DNA of 44,733 nucleotides from Halanaerobiales bacterium. GTDB taxonomy: Bacteria > Bacillota > Halanaerobiia > Halanaerobiales > DTU029. This document shows positions 1-6,947 of this stretch, one piece after another (positions within the stretch are counted from its first letter, which is position 1; every line of letters begins with the position of its first letter). Position numbers and translations under genes: made by a program. Location: assembly GCA_025451675.1 (NCBI GenBank), contig JANWJZ010000001.1, positions 1-44,733 on the forward strand. Direction: 5' to 3'. The notes beneath the pieces were generated by a model, which saw only the letters and a list, made by a program, of their open reading frames with translations, ran no database searches and was not told where the DNA came from.

Positions 1-118
1 GCACCAGGCGGGCATGAGCCTGATCCCTGGCCGTATAAAGGACACCACTGAGGGTAAGGACATCCCCGGCCCTTAAATTCTTAATATCCTCTTCCCGCAA
101 AGGTAATCTTATCTCCAT
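1..118 (-). CDS. Fumarate hydratase, beta subunit (partial, N-terminal 39 residues)
   Basis: The reading frame starts at 118 and runs off the left edge of the window. The visible residues begin MEIRLPLREEDIKNLRAGD and continue into an LSGVLYTARDQAHARLV segment. This is the start of the C-terminal (beta) subunit of class I, iron-sulfur fumarases and related L(+)-tartrate dehydratases, in which this Ala-Arg-Asp-x-Ala-His stretch is characteristic. The alpha subunit gene lies 43 bases upstream on the same strand, so the two form one operon. A Shine-Dalgarno-like GGAGG precedes the ATG. Fumarase rather than tartrate dehydratase is the likelier activity but cannot be settled from this fragment. 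Confidence 0.85.
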   Translation of the reverse strand, partial: MEIRLPLREEDIKNLRAGDVLTLSGVLYTARDQAHARLV

Positions 119-161
119 GACTGCCTCCTATCTATTCGCCTTTATATAACAATTTTAATCT

Positions 162-1001
162 TTATATAATAATTTCACGGTGTCTGGCTACATGACAATT
201 GATATTGATAGCTACAGGTAAAGAAGCGATATGGCAGGGGAAGGTATTTATCTTCACTGCCAGGGCAGTTATACTTCCACCCAGGCCCTGGGGCCCGATA
301 CCCAGTTTATTGATATCAGCCAGCAGGCTTTTTTCCAGTTCTGCTATCTCCGGGTCCGGGTTAGAATCCTCAAGGGGCCGTAATAAGGCCTCTTTGGCCA
401 GCAGGGCTGCCTTCTCAAAACTGCCCCCCAGCCCTATACCTACTACGATAGGGGGACAGGGATTGGCACCCGCTTCCATTACTGTTTGCAAAACAAATTT
501 CCTGATACCTTCTTTCCCATCGGCAGGTTTCAACATTTTCACTATACTCATATTTTCACTACCGGCCCCTTTAGGTGCTACAATAAGTCTCAATTTATCA
601 CCTGAAACCAGTTTCAGGTGGACAACTGCCGGAGTATTATCACCGGTATTAACCCGGCGCAGGGGATGATCAACAACGGAAGTTCTCAGGTAACCCTCTC
701 TATAGCCCTTCCGTATTCCCTCATTTATAGCCTCATATAAGTCACCTTCTATGAATACCTCATTCCCCAGCTCGGCAAAGACAACCACAATACCAGTATC
801 CTGGCAGACAGCTACCCTTTCCTCCCCAGCAATCCGGTTATTTAAGAGGATTTGCTGTAATACCTCCCTGCCCACAGCTGACTCTTCTTCCCTGGCACTT
901 TTTTCTATTGCTTTTAAGACATCCTCGGGTAAATAATAATTGGCTCCTTTCACCAGGCCGGCAATGGCCTCACTTATCTCAACAGAACTTATCTTTCGCA
1001 T
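162..1001 (-). CDS. Fumarate hydratase, alpha subunit
   Basis: Alpha subunit of a heterodimeric class I fumarase, which interconverts fumarate and malate in the cytoplasm using an oxygen-sensitive 4Fe-4S cluster. The three expected cluster cysteines are visible, in CQDTG, in NPCPP and in NCHVARH near the C-terminus. The length of about 280 residues is normal for split fumarases. The longest frame opens at 1013, but the ATG at 1001 (MRKISSVEI) has a GGTGAT Shine-Dalgarno four bases upstream, while the outer ATG has none, so I prefer 1001. A sigma-A-like promoter sits at 1041-1069. Fumarase is the default call; the tartrate dehydratase alternative (TtdA) is less likely without tartrate genes nearby. 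Confidence 0.93.
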   Translation of the reverse strand: MRKISSVEISEAIAGLVKGANYYLPEDVLKAIEKSAREEESAVGREVLQQILLNNRIAGEERVAVCQDTGIVVVFAELGNEVFIEGDLYEAINEGIRKGYREGYLRTSVVDHPLRRVNTGDNTPAVVHLKLVSGDKLRLIVAPKGAGSENMSIVKMLKPADGKEGIRKFVLQTVMEAGANPCPPIVVGIGLGGSFEKAALLAKEALLRPLEDSNPDPEIAELEKSLLADINKLGIGPQGLGGSITALAVKINTFPCHIASLPVAININCHVARHREIII

Positions 1002-1040
1002 ATATATCACCATGGCTTTTATATTTATGACATTAAAATA

Positions 1041-1069
1041 ATTATATATTAAAAGAAATTAAATAGCAA
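1041..1069 (-). promoter_or_regulatory. Sigma-A-type promoter for the fumarase operon
   Basis: On the minus strand TTGCTA (1069-1064) and a perfect TATAAT (1046-1041) are separated by exactly 17 bases. The predicted start would leave a leader of about 33 bases before the ATG at 1001. Not tested experimentally; judged by consensus match and position only. Confidence 0.65.
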
Positions 1070-1096
1070 TGGACTTTAGGTAGCTCTATATTTAAA

Positions 1097-1120
1097 AAGA
1101 AAAACTGCCTTTACTGGCAG
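1097..1120 (-). terminator. Weak candidate terminator between the ABC cassette and fumarase operon
   Basis: On the minus strand a short CTGCC/GGCAG stem (1120-1105, six-base loop) is followed by TTTTTCTTTTT. The stem is only 5 bp and a competing GGCAG/CTGCC pairing exists just upstream, so this may be a backup to the stronger terminator at 1205-1235. Confidence 0.4.
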
Positions 1121-1204
1121 CCTGCCAAAAACATATATTTGCCTTTGTATAAGTATTTTTCCTGAATAGATAAAAAAAGTTTTTTCTATTAAAAAATTAG
1201 AACT

Positions 1205-1235
1205 AAAAAAGACAGGAGAAACAGGTTCTCCTGTC
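1205..1235 (-). terminator. Rho-independent terminator after the ABC permease gene
   Basis: A perfect 10-bp inverted repeat, GACAGGAGAA (1211-1220) and TTCTCCTGTC (1226-1235), has a five-base loop and on the minus strand is followed directly by TTTTTT. It lies 20 bases beyond the permease stop codon and ends the NEW3-ABC cassette. Confidence 0.9.
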
Positions 1236-1255
1236 CGGAATTCTCTTTATCCTCA

Positions 1256-2188
1256 TCAGGCTCTGATTTCCTCCCGCATAAAAATTAGATAGGCTATAGC
1301 AAAGCAGATAAAAGTAGCGGCGATCAGGCCACAGACATGGGGCCAGACCAGTAGTAAACTCTGGCTAAAAGGCAAAGTGGATGGTAAGGCTCCAAAAAGT
1401 TGCTCGAAACTTAAAACACCTGTTGCCCGTATGGAGGGAGTAAGTAAAATAGTCGTCAATTCAGTGTAAAGGCCTATTGGTGATAATCTGTTCATCCTGG
1501 TCAGAAAAAGGCTGGTATCCGCCTGGCTATTATATATGGCATTTCCAATCAGATTCATAATCATGGAATAGAAAACTGTATAGAATAACCAGACTGCTAA
1601 ACCAGCCAGGGCCGATGTAGCTGACTGGCGAAAGACTGTGGAAAACAGAATGCCCAGATTCAACCAGAAGGCAATATAGAAACAGGTGAAAAGAAGGAAG
1701 AAAATTATCCTTAATAGCTCATCAAGGGTAGGGTAAATCCCCAGTGTCAGGATACTGAAACCCATGATCAAAAAACCGATGGAAAAAATAGAAACCGCGA
1801 TAACCATTAAGGCAGCGACGAATTTGCTGTTTATGAAATAATCCCTGGGAATCGGCTGGGCTAAAACCCGGCTGATTGTCCCCCTATTCCTCTCCACATT
1901 GATTACATCAAAGCCAAGGGCAAGGCCCATAATCGGGCCCAGGAAACTGATTATCGAAATAAAGGGAGGTAAGTTCCCGTCAGAAGCAGTAAAGAGATTC
2001 AGGAAGAGGAATGAGTTTTCCAGGTCAATATTGGCTGCATAATCCTTTATTAAGGAAAGTATCGTAATAATTGAGCCTATTGTGGTCAGGAGGATGATAC
2101 CAAGAAGGATTAAAAATTTCCAACTATAGATATAATCCCCGATCTCTTTCTGGACCAGTACTGCAAAGGGGCTAACTTGCTTCTCCAT
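1256..2188 (-). CDS. ABC-2 type transporter permease
   Basis: Polytopic membrane protein of 310 residues with about six hydrophobic segments: one near residues 25-47, a central group at roughly 85-195 and a last one near 280-305. It has the ABC-2/NosY-type architecture, with a cytoplasmic segment reading VINVERNRGTISRVLAQPIPR between the first segments, the usual pattern for this family. Its start overlaps the end of the ATPase gene by 17 bases, so the two are translationally linked and almost certainly form one transporter. The substrate is not evident. The gene ends at a strong terminator. Families of this type export lipids, drugs or peptides, or act in membrane-protein assembly; nothing here decides between them. 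Confidence 0.85.
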   Translation of the reverse strand: MEKQVSPFAVLVQKEIGDYIYSWKFLILLGIILLTTIGSIITILSLIKDYAANIDLENSFLFLNLFTASDGNLPPFISIISFLGPIMGLALGFDVINVERNRGTISRVLAQPIPRDYFINSKFVAALMVIAVSIFSIGFLIMGFSILTLGIYPTLDELLRIIFFLLFTCFYIAFWLNLGILFSTVFRQSATSALAGLAVWLFYTVFYSMIMNLIGNAIYNSQADTSLFLTRMNRLSPIGLYTELTTILLTPSIRATGVLSFEQLFGALPSTLPFSQSLLLVWPHVCGLIAATFICFAIAYLIFMREEIRA

Positions 2189-3131
2189 CAGCTACACCTC
2201 CTCCATAGTAGAACTCATAAACATCTTCCAGGCTGTATTCTTTTGTGGAAAGATGGAGTAAAGAAAAGCCCGAATCAATAAGGAGCTTAGCTATAGGTGA
2301 GCTCAGATCTTCCCGGGCCACTATACGCATCTCCCTTTTATCTGCTGTGAGCTCACTTACGCCGGAAAGGGCTTTTACTTTTTCTGCAATCTCTTCATTC
2401 GGCTCCTCTTTCACAACAATCCTGATCTCAATATTTCCTTCTTTTAATAATTCTCCAGCCAATTCCTCAATCTTACCCACTGCCTTTAGATTACCCTTTA
2501 TAAAAATGCCTACCCGGTCACAGATCTTCTGTACCTGATTCAGAAGGTGTGAGGAGAGTAAAACTGTTATCCCTCTCTCCCTGCTGAGAGATTTAATAAG
2601 GGCCAGAAAATCATTTACTCCTTTTGGGTCAATCCCGATAGTTGGTTCATCCAGGATAATTATTTTGGGATTTTTTATCAGCACATCGGCCAGTCCTAAC
2701 CTCTGCCTCATCCCCCTGGAAAAAGTACCAACCTTTTTATTTTTTACTTCTGAAAGGCCGACTGTATCCAGTAATTCATCAGCAGACTTTCTGGCTTCCT
2801 CTTCTGTAATTCCATTCAAGCGGGCAGTAAATACCAGGTTTTCCAGAGCTGTTCTATTTTCATAGAAACCTACCTGATCCGGCAAATATCCTACTATCCT
2901 CTTCACCTGCAAGGGTTCTCTTGTGGAATCATATCCGGCTATCCGGACTGTTCCTGAACTGGGTTCTGTTAATCCCATCAACATTAATATGGTAGTGGTT
3001 TTACCGGCACCATTTGGTCCCAGTAAACCAAAGACTTCCCCTTCCTCTATACTCAAAGTTAATTCATTTACTGCCCTGTAACCATTATATATTTTGGTCA
3101 GTTTGTCTGTTTCAATAATGGTTCCGGGCAT
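2172..3131 (-). CDS. ABC transporter ATP-binding protein
   Basis: Nucleotide-binding subunit of 319 residues. Visible motifs are Walker A GPNGAGKTT (about residues 39-47), the signature FSRGMRQRLGLA, Walker B IIILDEPTIGID and the switch histidine in LLSSHLL. The C-terminal 100 residues after the core form the accessory domain common in CcmA/NosF-like and bacitracin-exporter ATPases. It lies two bases after the stop of the NEW3-domain gene and overlaps the permease gene, so the three are one transcription unit. The start ATG (MPGTII) lies next to the NEW3 gene end, where GGAG supplies the ribosome site. Confidence 0.93.
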   Translation of the reverse strand: MPGTIIETDKLTKIYNGYRAVNELTLSIEEGEVFGLLGPNGAGKTTTILMLMGLTEPSSGTVRIAGYDSTREPLQVKRIVGYLPDQVGFYENRTALENLVFTARLNGITEEEARKSADELLDTVGLSEVKNKKVGTFSRGMRQRLGLADVLIKNPKIIILDEPTIGIDPKGVNDFLALIKSLSRERGITVLLSSHLLNQVQKICDRVGIFIKGNLKAVGKIEELAGELLKEGNIEIRIVVKEEPNEEIAEKVKALSGVSELTADKREMRIVAREDLSSPIAKLLIDSGFSLLHLSTKEYSLEDVYEFYYGGGVADGEAS

Positions 3132-3133
3132 CC

Positions 3134-4303
3134 TTATCTCCTCCCATATTTACGGATGAAGTAATATAAGATAGCTATTACTGCAAAGATGATCAGAATG
3201 CCTACAGCCCCCCAGAACATGGATGTTTTTGCTGTAATCCGGAAGGTCCTGGAAGCTGATGCTTCCGGTGTCCTGGCTGAGATAAGTAACTGATAATCTC
3301 CTGCGATGGCCTTATCACTGGCTTTAATCGTGGCTTTGATATTACGCTTATCTCCAGCCTCTAACACTACTATTTCCTCTTCTTCAAATTCTACAGTCCA
3401 GTCAATTGGCGTACTGGCGCTCAAATTGATATCCCTTAAAGGCACTGTTCCGGTATTCTCAACAATCAATTCAATCTCTTTCTCTCCCCCGATGGGTATA
3501 TCAGTACTCAGAACTCCTATTGGGGTTGTCAGGTTAATACCATACTTGCCCTTTATCACTGCTTCCAGCTGAATTTCTTCAATGGTCTGGCCAGAAATAG
3601 CACGTACGTTAATATTATAAGTACCTGCCTCTACATTTGCCGGCGGCTTAACGTGGATGGAAACATTCTGGTTTGAATTGGAATCAAGTGTAACTGAGGT
3701 AACATATTCAGCATTAACCCTGAACCTTACATCCCATCCCCTTGGTGCGCTTGCAGTCAGGGAGTAATGCTGTCTTTCCGGAGTTTTATTTACCAACTTG
3801 GCTGAGTAGGTGAAAGTGGAATCCGAATATCCTTCCATATTGGGTTGATTTATAGTAAATTCTGTTTCAAAAACCCCTTTCTCCTTAACATTTACCTGTA
3901 AAGGCAGAACTGCCTTCAATCCTGTATCTGTCCTCGCTACCAGTTGGAAATGATGAACACCTTCCTCAACCATTAAAGGCACTTCTACTTCCAGGTCAAT
4001 ATTACGGCTGTTATCCTCCAGGTTCTTTGATCTGACAGACATTTTTTCAATTTCCCTGCTCAGGTTTTTGAACACATAATTCCAATCTTCACTTAAGCCT
4101 TCCAGTGTAAGAGTAAAATTTTGAATCTGATTTGTCTCATTAATTATGGTAATTGTATATTTTGCTGTATCACCAGGTGACACATATAAGCCAGTAAAAG
4201 GAGTATATAGTATAAGGTCATCAGCTGCTAAAGTAATAATATTCACAAAACAGAATATTGTAAATATTAATACAAGATGTAAATAATTTTTTTTCATATG
4301 CAT
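3134..4303 (-). CDS. Exported NEW3-domain (COG1470-like) protein with C-terminal membrane anchor
   Basis: Protein of 389 residues with an N-terminal signal peptide (two lysines, a hydrophobic run, then ...ITLAADD, suggesting cleavage after the alanines near residue 26). The extracytoplasmic part looks like three successive Ig-like beta-sandwich modules of about 110 residues, each with conserved patterns such as APRGWDVRF, STPIDWTVEF and AGTYNINVRA, typical of NEW3 repeats. A single membrane helix near residues 361-383 and a basic tail anchor it. It is the first gene of a cassette with an ABC ATPase and permease, so a partnership at the membrane is inferred; the molecular role is unknown. Start chosen at 4303 because AAGGGGGA lies seven bases upstream. 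Confidence 0.8.
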   Translation of the reverse strand: MHMKKNYLHLVLIFTIFCFVNIITLAADDLILYTPFTGLYVSPGDTAKYTITIINETNQIQNFTLTLEGLSEDWNYVFKNLSREIEKMSVRSKNLEDNSRNIDLEVEVPLMVEEGVHHFQLVARTDTGLKAVLPLQVNVKEKGVFETEFTINQPNMEGYSDSTFTYSAKLVNKTPERQHYSLTASAPRGWDVRFRVNAEYVTSVTLDSNSNQNVSIHVKPPANVEAGTYNINVRAISGQTIEEIQLEAVIKGKYGINLTTPIGVLSTDIPIGGEKEIELIVENTGTVPLRDINLSASTPIDWTVEFEEEEIVVLEAGDKRNIKATIKASDKAIAGDYQLLISARTPEASASRTFRITAKTSMFWGAVGILIIFAVIAILYYFIRKYGRR

Positions 4304-4373
4304 TTACTATTCCCCCTTTTTTAATTATTCGATTTATCTTACTTTTCAGCTCATTTAAACACTAAAGAGATGC

Positions 4374-4394
4374 CTGACCACCTCCTTTAAGGTC
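4374..4394 (-). promoter_or_regulatory. Orphan Shine-Dalgarno sequence in the NEW3 leader
   Basis: The minus strand reads GACCTTAAAGGAGGTGGTC, an almost perfect anti-SD complement (AAAGGAGGTG) inside a GACC/GGTC clamp, about 75 bases before the annotated start. Only very short frames follow it, for example GTG GTC AGG to a stop nine codons later, with the GTG overlapping the SD. It could drive a leader peptide or be a ribosome standby site. Confidence 0.35.
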
Positions 4395-4427
4395 ATTTAT
4401 GTAGATATAATTAAGACCCTATCGTTT

Positions 4428-4456
4428 ATTATAACAGGAAGCCTGTATAGATTTAA
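4428..4456 (-). promoter_or_regulatory. Candidate extended -10 promoter for the NEW3-ABC operon
   Basis: On the minus strand TGTTATAAT forms an extended -10 element with a perfect TATAAT (4433-4428). The -35 position 17 bases upstream reads TTAAAT, a poor match, as is common when an extended -10 is present. It lies between the upstream terminator and the NEW3 gene. Confidence 0.45.
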
Positions 4457-4504
4457 TTAAAATAATATTAAAAAAAGATTAAATTTAGATTAAAATTAAG
4501 ATAA

Positions 4505-4543
4505 AAAGAATAAGCCAGGCCTTAATCTATCCGGCCTGGCTTA
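4505..4543 (-). terminator. Rho-independent terminator after the 65-residue gene
   Basis: Perfect 11-bp inverted repeat TAAGCCAGGCC (4511-4521) and GGCCTGGCTTA (4533-4543), 11-base loop, followed on the minus strand by TTCTTTTTAT. The upstream arm contains the stop codon of the small gene. Confidence 0.88.
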
Positions 4544-4738
4544 TTTAACCCGCCTTATTACATTTATTTTTTCTCTATTCCTATTTAATTTAATCAATTT
4601 ATCTACCTGATATAAGGTAATGATAGGTATCTCTATACCCTTTAATAAAGCATAATCCCCATCAAAACCAGTAACCTGGAAAAGCAAAGGGTTTTTCTCT
4701 CCTTTTCTGAGGACCATATCACCGAGCTTGATTTTCAT
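4541..4738 (-). CDS. Small protein of unknown function (65 aa) at the end of the thiamine operon
   Basis: A short, basic, single-domain protein without signal peptide or membrane segment. The alternating pattern KIKLGDMVLRKG ... FQVTGFDGDYALLKGI suggests a small beta-barrel (SH3/KOW-like), but I do not recognise the family. Coding support comes from a good ribosome site (GGGAGGG six bases before ATG), a terminator placed exactly at its stop codon, and location 85 bases after thiN. The ribosome site is paired in a perfect 10-bp inverted repeat (4742-4788), so its translation may be controlled by RNA structure. Involvement in thiamine metabolism is only suggested by position. Confidence 0.7.
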   Translation of the reverse strand: MKIKLGDMVLRKGEKNPLLFQVTGFDGDYALLKGIEIPIITLYQVDKLIKLNRNREKINVIRRVK

Positions 4739-4741
4739 AGT

Positions 4742-4788
4742 TATCCCTCCCCTGCTACTATATAATAATATTAATCATGGGAGGGATA
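4742..4788 (-). promoter_or_regulatory. Inverted repeat covering the ribosome-binding site of the 65-aa gene
   Basis: TATCCCTCCC (transcript order, 4788-4779) and GGGAGGGATA (4751-4742) are perfectly complementary over 10 bp with a 27-base loop. The second arm is the GGGAGGG Shine-Dalgarno sequence of the downstream ATG at 4738. If transcribed from upstream, the hairpin should hide the ribosome site. Confidence 0.6.
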
Positions 4789-4823
4789 TATGCATCAATC
4801 TCTATATATTGGAACTCCCTTCC

Positions 4824-5477
4824 TTAAATTCTTTCCTGCAGCAGATATAGGGCAATGCCTTTTTCTACAGAGGCTCTGGCACTGTTATCCACAAATTTAT
4901 TGCTTATCCCCCTGGTCATATATCTGTATAAAACAGCATCCTGTAAATTGTACTGAAAACCTTCCAGGGTAACGCCCCGAACTTCTTCACTGATGGGGAT
5001 TAAAGAGAAATATTTATCCTTACAATTGTTGAAAATTTTTTCATTTTTAATGATTCCCAGTTCCAGCCCGGGTTCTTTGATAACCAGATTTAGGCCCTGG
5101 CGGTAGGCATACTCCAGTAAAAATATATTAGCCAGCTGTTGGTCCAGCCTTCCGCCCATTGAACCAATCAAGAGCAGTTCCCTATATCCCTTACTCAGGC
5201 AATAATTAATGGCCAACTCTGCATCAGTTTCATCCTTCTCAACAGGATAACGGATAATCTCAACCCCTTTAGCCTGATAATATTCCAGTTTCTCCCGGGG
5301 GATAGAATCAAAATCCCCCAGGAGTAGATCAGGAAAAAGCCCAAGGCTTTCTACAAGCAATAATCCACCATCTACAGCAATAATGGTAATATCATCTTGC
5401 CCGATTATTGCCCTATATTCTTCAATTGAGCCCTGTGGCTCTCCATTTACAACAAGAAGTGCCTGCTTTTTTTTCAC
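4824..5477 (-). CDS. thiN: Thiamine pyrophosphokinase
   Basis: Transfers pyrophosphate from ATP to thiamine to give thiamine diphosphate in the cytoplasm. The 217-residue length fits the family. Recognisable motifs are VDGG, the metal-binding GDFDS, KDETDAELA, the GSMGGRLDQ motif and a C-terminal GISN. The start is GTG at 5477, overlapping the thiT stop as GTGA, with GAGGG six bases upstream, so translation is coupled to thiT. With the thiT transporter and the upstream riboswitch it forms a thiamine salvage operon: uptake followed by activation. No de novo thiamine genes are in the window. Confidence 0.95.
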   Translation of the reverse strand: MKKKQALLVVNGEPQGSIEEYRAIIGQDDITIIAVDGGLLLVESLGLFPDLLLGDFDSIPREKLEYYQAKGVEIIRYPVEKDETDAELAINYCLSKGYRELLLIGSMGGRLDQQLANIFLLEYAYRQGLNLVIKEPGLELGIIKNEKIFNNCKDKYFSLIPISEEVRGVTLEGFQYNLQDAVLYRYMTRGISNKFVDNSARASVEKGIALYLLQERI

Positions 5478-6022
5478 TTAAAACCCTCATTTTTTAATAG
5501 TCTTCTCAGGATGGGAATGATAATAATATAGGAAATAAGGATTGAAGGCAATATATAGGTCCCATTATAGATTGCTGAGTAAACCCAGACTTTTTGTCCC
5601 TCCGGAGCAAATTCACTGAAGAAAACTACCCCGGTCAGGAAATGGGCCAGGAAGCGGCCAAAGCCAGCCAGAAGTACACCAGGCAGGACCCGGAGATAAA
5701 GTTTTATTCCTTCATCCAGCATATTCCTGACTGGCAGGAAACCTGCTATACCAACCATCATATAGGCCAGTGGATAATCCAGCAGGAACTGTAAGGGATG
5801 GACTACATAGGGATCCAGGGCCAATTGGACCAGGCCGTAAACCAGGCCTGTTATTATTCCCGGTATACCGCCCCAGCGCAAGGACACAACAAGGATGGGT
5901 AACATCTCCAGGTTTACTGAGCCGCCCTGGGGCATCCTGAACAGAGTTATAAAATTAAACACTGCTGCCAGTGCAACAGCAACACCCATCTCTGCCAGTA
6001 ATCTTATTCTTTTCTTTTGCAT
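5474..6022 (-). CDS. thiT: Energy-coupling factor thiamine transporter S component
   Basis: Substrate-binding membrane subunit (182 residues, about six helices) of an ECF-type thiamine importer; it works with a shared EcfAA'T module not in this window. The diagnostic region FRMPQGGSVNLEMLPI and the later YVVHPLQFLLDYPLAY match ThiT/YuaJ, where these residues contact thiamine. An upstream TPP riboswitch supports the assignment. The ATG at 6022 follows an AAGGGGAG ribosome site and a run of eight T. That ribosome site is part of a terminator-like hairpin (6023-6065). Confidence 0.95.
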   Translation of the reverse strand: MQKKRIRLLAEMGVAVALAAVFNFITLFRMPQGGSVNLEMLPILVVSLRWGGIPGIITGLVYGLVQLALDPYVVHPLQFLLDYPLAYMMVGIAGFLPVRNMLDEGIKLYLRVLPGVLLAGFGRFLAHFLTGVVFFSEFAPEGQKVWVYSAIYNGTYILPSILISYIIIIPILRRLLKNEGFK

Positions 6023-6065
6023 AAAAAAAACTCCCCTTTCCCGGGTACTACTTCCGGAGGCGAGT
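6023..6065 (-). terminator. thiT: Expression platform of the TPP riboswitch: terminator hairpin that includes the thiT ribosome site
   Basis: In transcript order ACTCGCCTCCGG (6065-6054) can pair with CCGGGAAAGGGGAGT (6044-6030), with one G-G mismatch and small bulges, and is followed by eight U (6030-6023). The downstream arm contains AAGGGGAG, the thiT Shine-Dalgarno sequence. The same hairpin could therefore stop transcription and block translation. Confidence 0.7.
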
Positions 6066-6105
6066 GTAAAAATGAAAAAATTTCTAATAACATAGATAAA
6101 TATTT

Positions 6106-6182
6106 TCCCTTCGCCTGCATTACCAGGATCAGGTTCAGCGGGTCGATGTCGAACATCCTCTCAGCCTCCGTTGGGCTCCCCG
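6106..6182 (-). promoter_or_regulatory. TPP riboswitch aptamer (THI element)
   Basis: The minus strand contains the canonical THI-box order: GGGGAGCC at the 5' side, GGCTGAGAGG, then GACCCGCTGAACCTGATC, and GGTAATGCAGGCGAAGGGA at the 3' side. These are the conserved pyrimidine- and pyrophosphate-sensor segments of the thiamine diphosphate aptamer. It lies upstream of thiT-thiN and should lower their expression when TPP is abundant. Confidence 0.97.
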
Positions 6183-6208
6183 TTTTTTTATGATTTTGAT
6201 ATGATTGA

Positions 6209-6238
6209 TGTATAGTAATATATACAACATAAAGGCAA
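6209..6238 (-). promoter_or_regulatory. Candidate promoter for the thiT-thiN operon
   Basis: TTGCCT (6238-6233) and TATACA (6214-6209) on the minus strand are 18 bases apart, just upstream of the riboswitch and 16 bases after the rpe stop codon. The start would fall about 20 bases before the aptamer. Confidence 0.5.
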
Positions 6239-6253
6239 AAAATCCTCTTTTAT

Positions 6254-6907
6254 TTATGCATTTTTTAAAATCTCTTTTGCCTTCCGGACTACCTCACCCG
6301 GGTCTTCAGCACCAAAAACAGCTGACCCGATAACAAATAAATCTACTCCCAGGGCATGTAGCTCAGGCAAATTCTCCAGATTCACCCCACCATCAATCTG
6401 AATAAGGGTATCCAGTTTCCTTTCATCGATAATTTTGCGCAGTTTTCTGATCTTCTTTACCATGGCCGGTATAAACTTTTGCCCACCAAAGCCTGGGTTG
6501 ACTGTCATAATCAAAACCTGGTCAAGATCCTCCAGGAGATATTCCAAAACATCCAGTGGAGTAGAGGGATTCAGGGCAATCCCTACCTTGCAGCCAGCCT
6601 CTTTGACCTGGTGTACTACCCTATGGGGATGTGTCGTGGCTTCATAATGAAATGTAATCACATCAGCACCGGCCTCTGCAAAAAGTTCGATATACCTTTC
6701 CGGTTCAATTATCATCAGATGTGTATCAAAAACCTGCCGGGAATAAGGCCGTAAAGCCCTGATGATATCCGCTCCGAAACTGATATTGGGTACGTAACGG
6801 CCATCCATTATATCAAAGTGCAGGTAATTAGCTTCCTGGACCTTCATTATTTCATCATATAAATTGGCAAAATCAGCAGCAAGTAATGATGGTAAAAGAT
6901 CTGCCAT
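6254..6907 (-). CDS. rpe: Ribulose-phosphate 3-epimerase
   Basis: Interconverts ribulose 5-phosphate and xylulose 5-phosphate in the pentose phosphate pathway. The 217-residue TIM barrel shows the expected PSLLAADF start, the metal-binding HFDIMDGRYVPN and DTHLMI segments, the MTVNPGFGGQ phosphate-loop region and the catalytic IQIDGGVN. The length is normal. An AAGGAG ribosome site precedes the ATG. It follows rsgA by about 40 bases in the usual Firmicutes order prpC-prkC-rsgA-rpe-thiN and is probably the last gene of that long operon, although no hairpin terminator is visible after it. Confidence 0.97.
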   Translation of the reverse strand: MADLLPSLLAADFANLYDEIMKVQEANYLHFDIMDGRYVPNISFGADIIRALRPYSRQVFDTHLMIIEPERYIELFAEAGADVITFHYEATTHPHRVVHQVKEAGCKVGIALNPSTPLDVLEYLLEDLDQVLIMTVNPGFGGQKFIPAMVKKIRKLRKIIDERKLDTLIQIDGGVNLENLPELHALGVDLFVIGSAVFGAEDPGEVVRKAKEILKNA

Positions 6908-6947
6908 TATAACACTCCTTTTATATGAATTAATTAATAACCATTAA

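Noticed and set aside
199-669. Open frame of 156 codons on the plus strand opposite the fumarase alpha gene
   Set aside because: It mirrors the codon structure of a clearly conserved gene on the other strand, and its protein has no recognisable motif.
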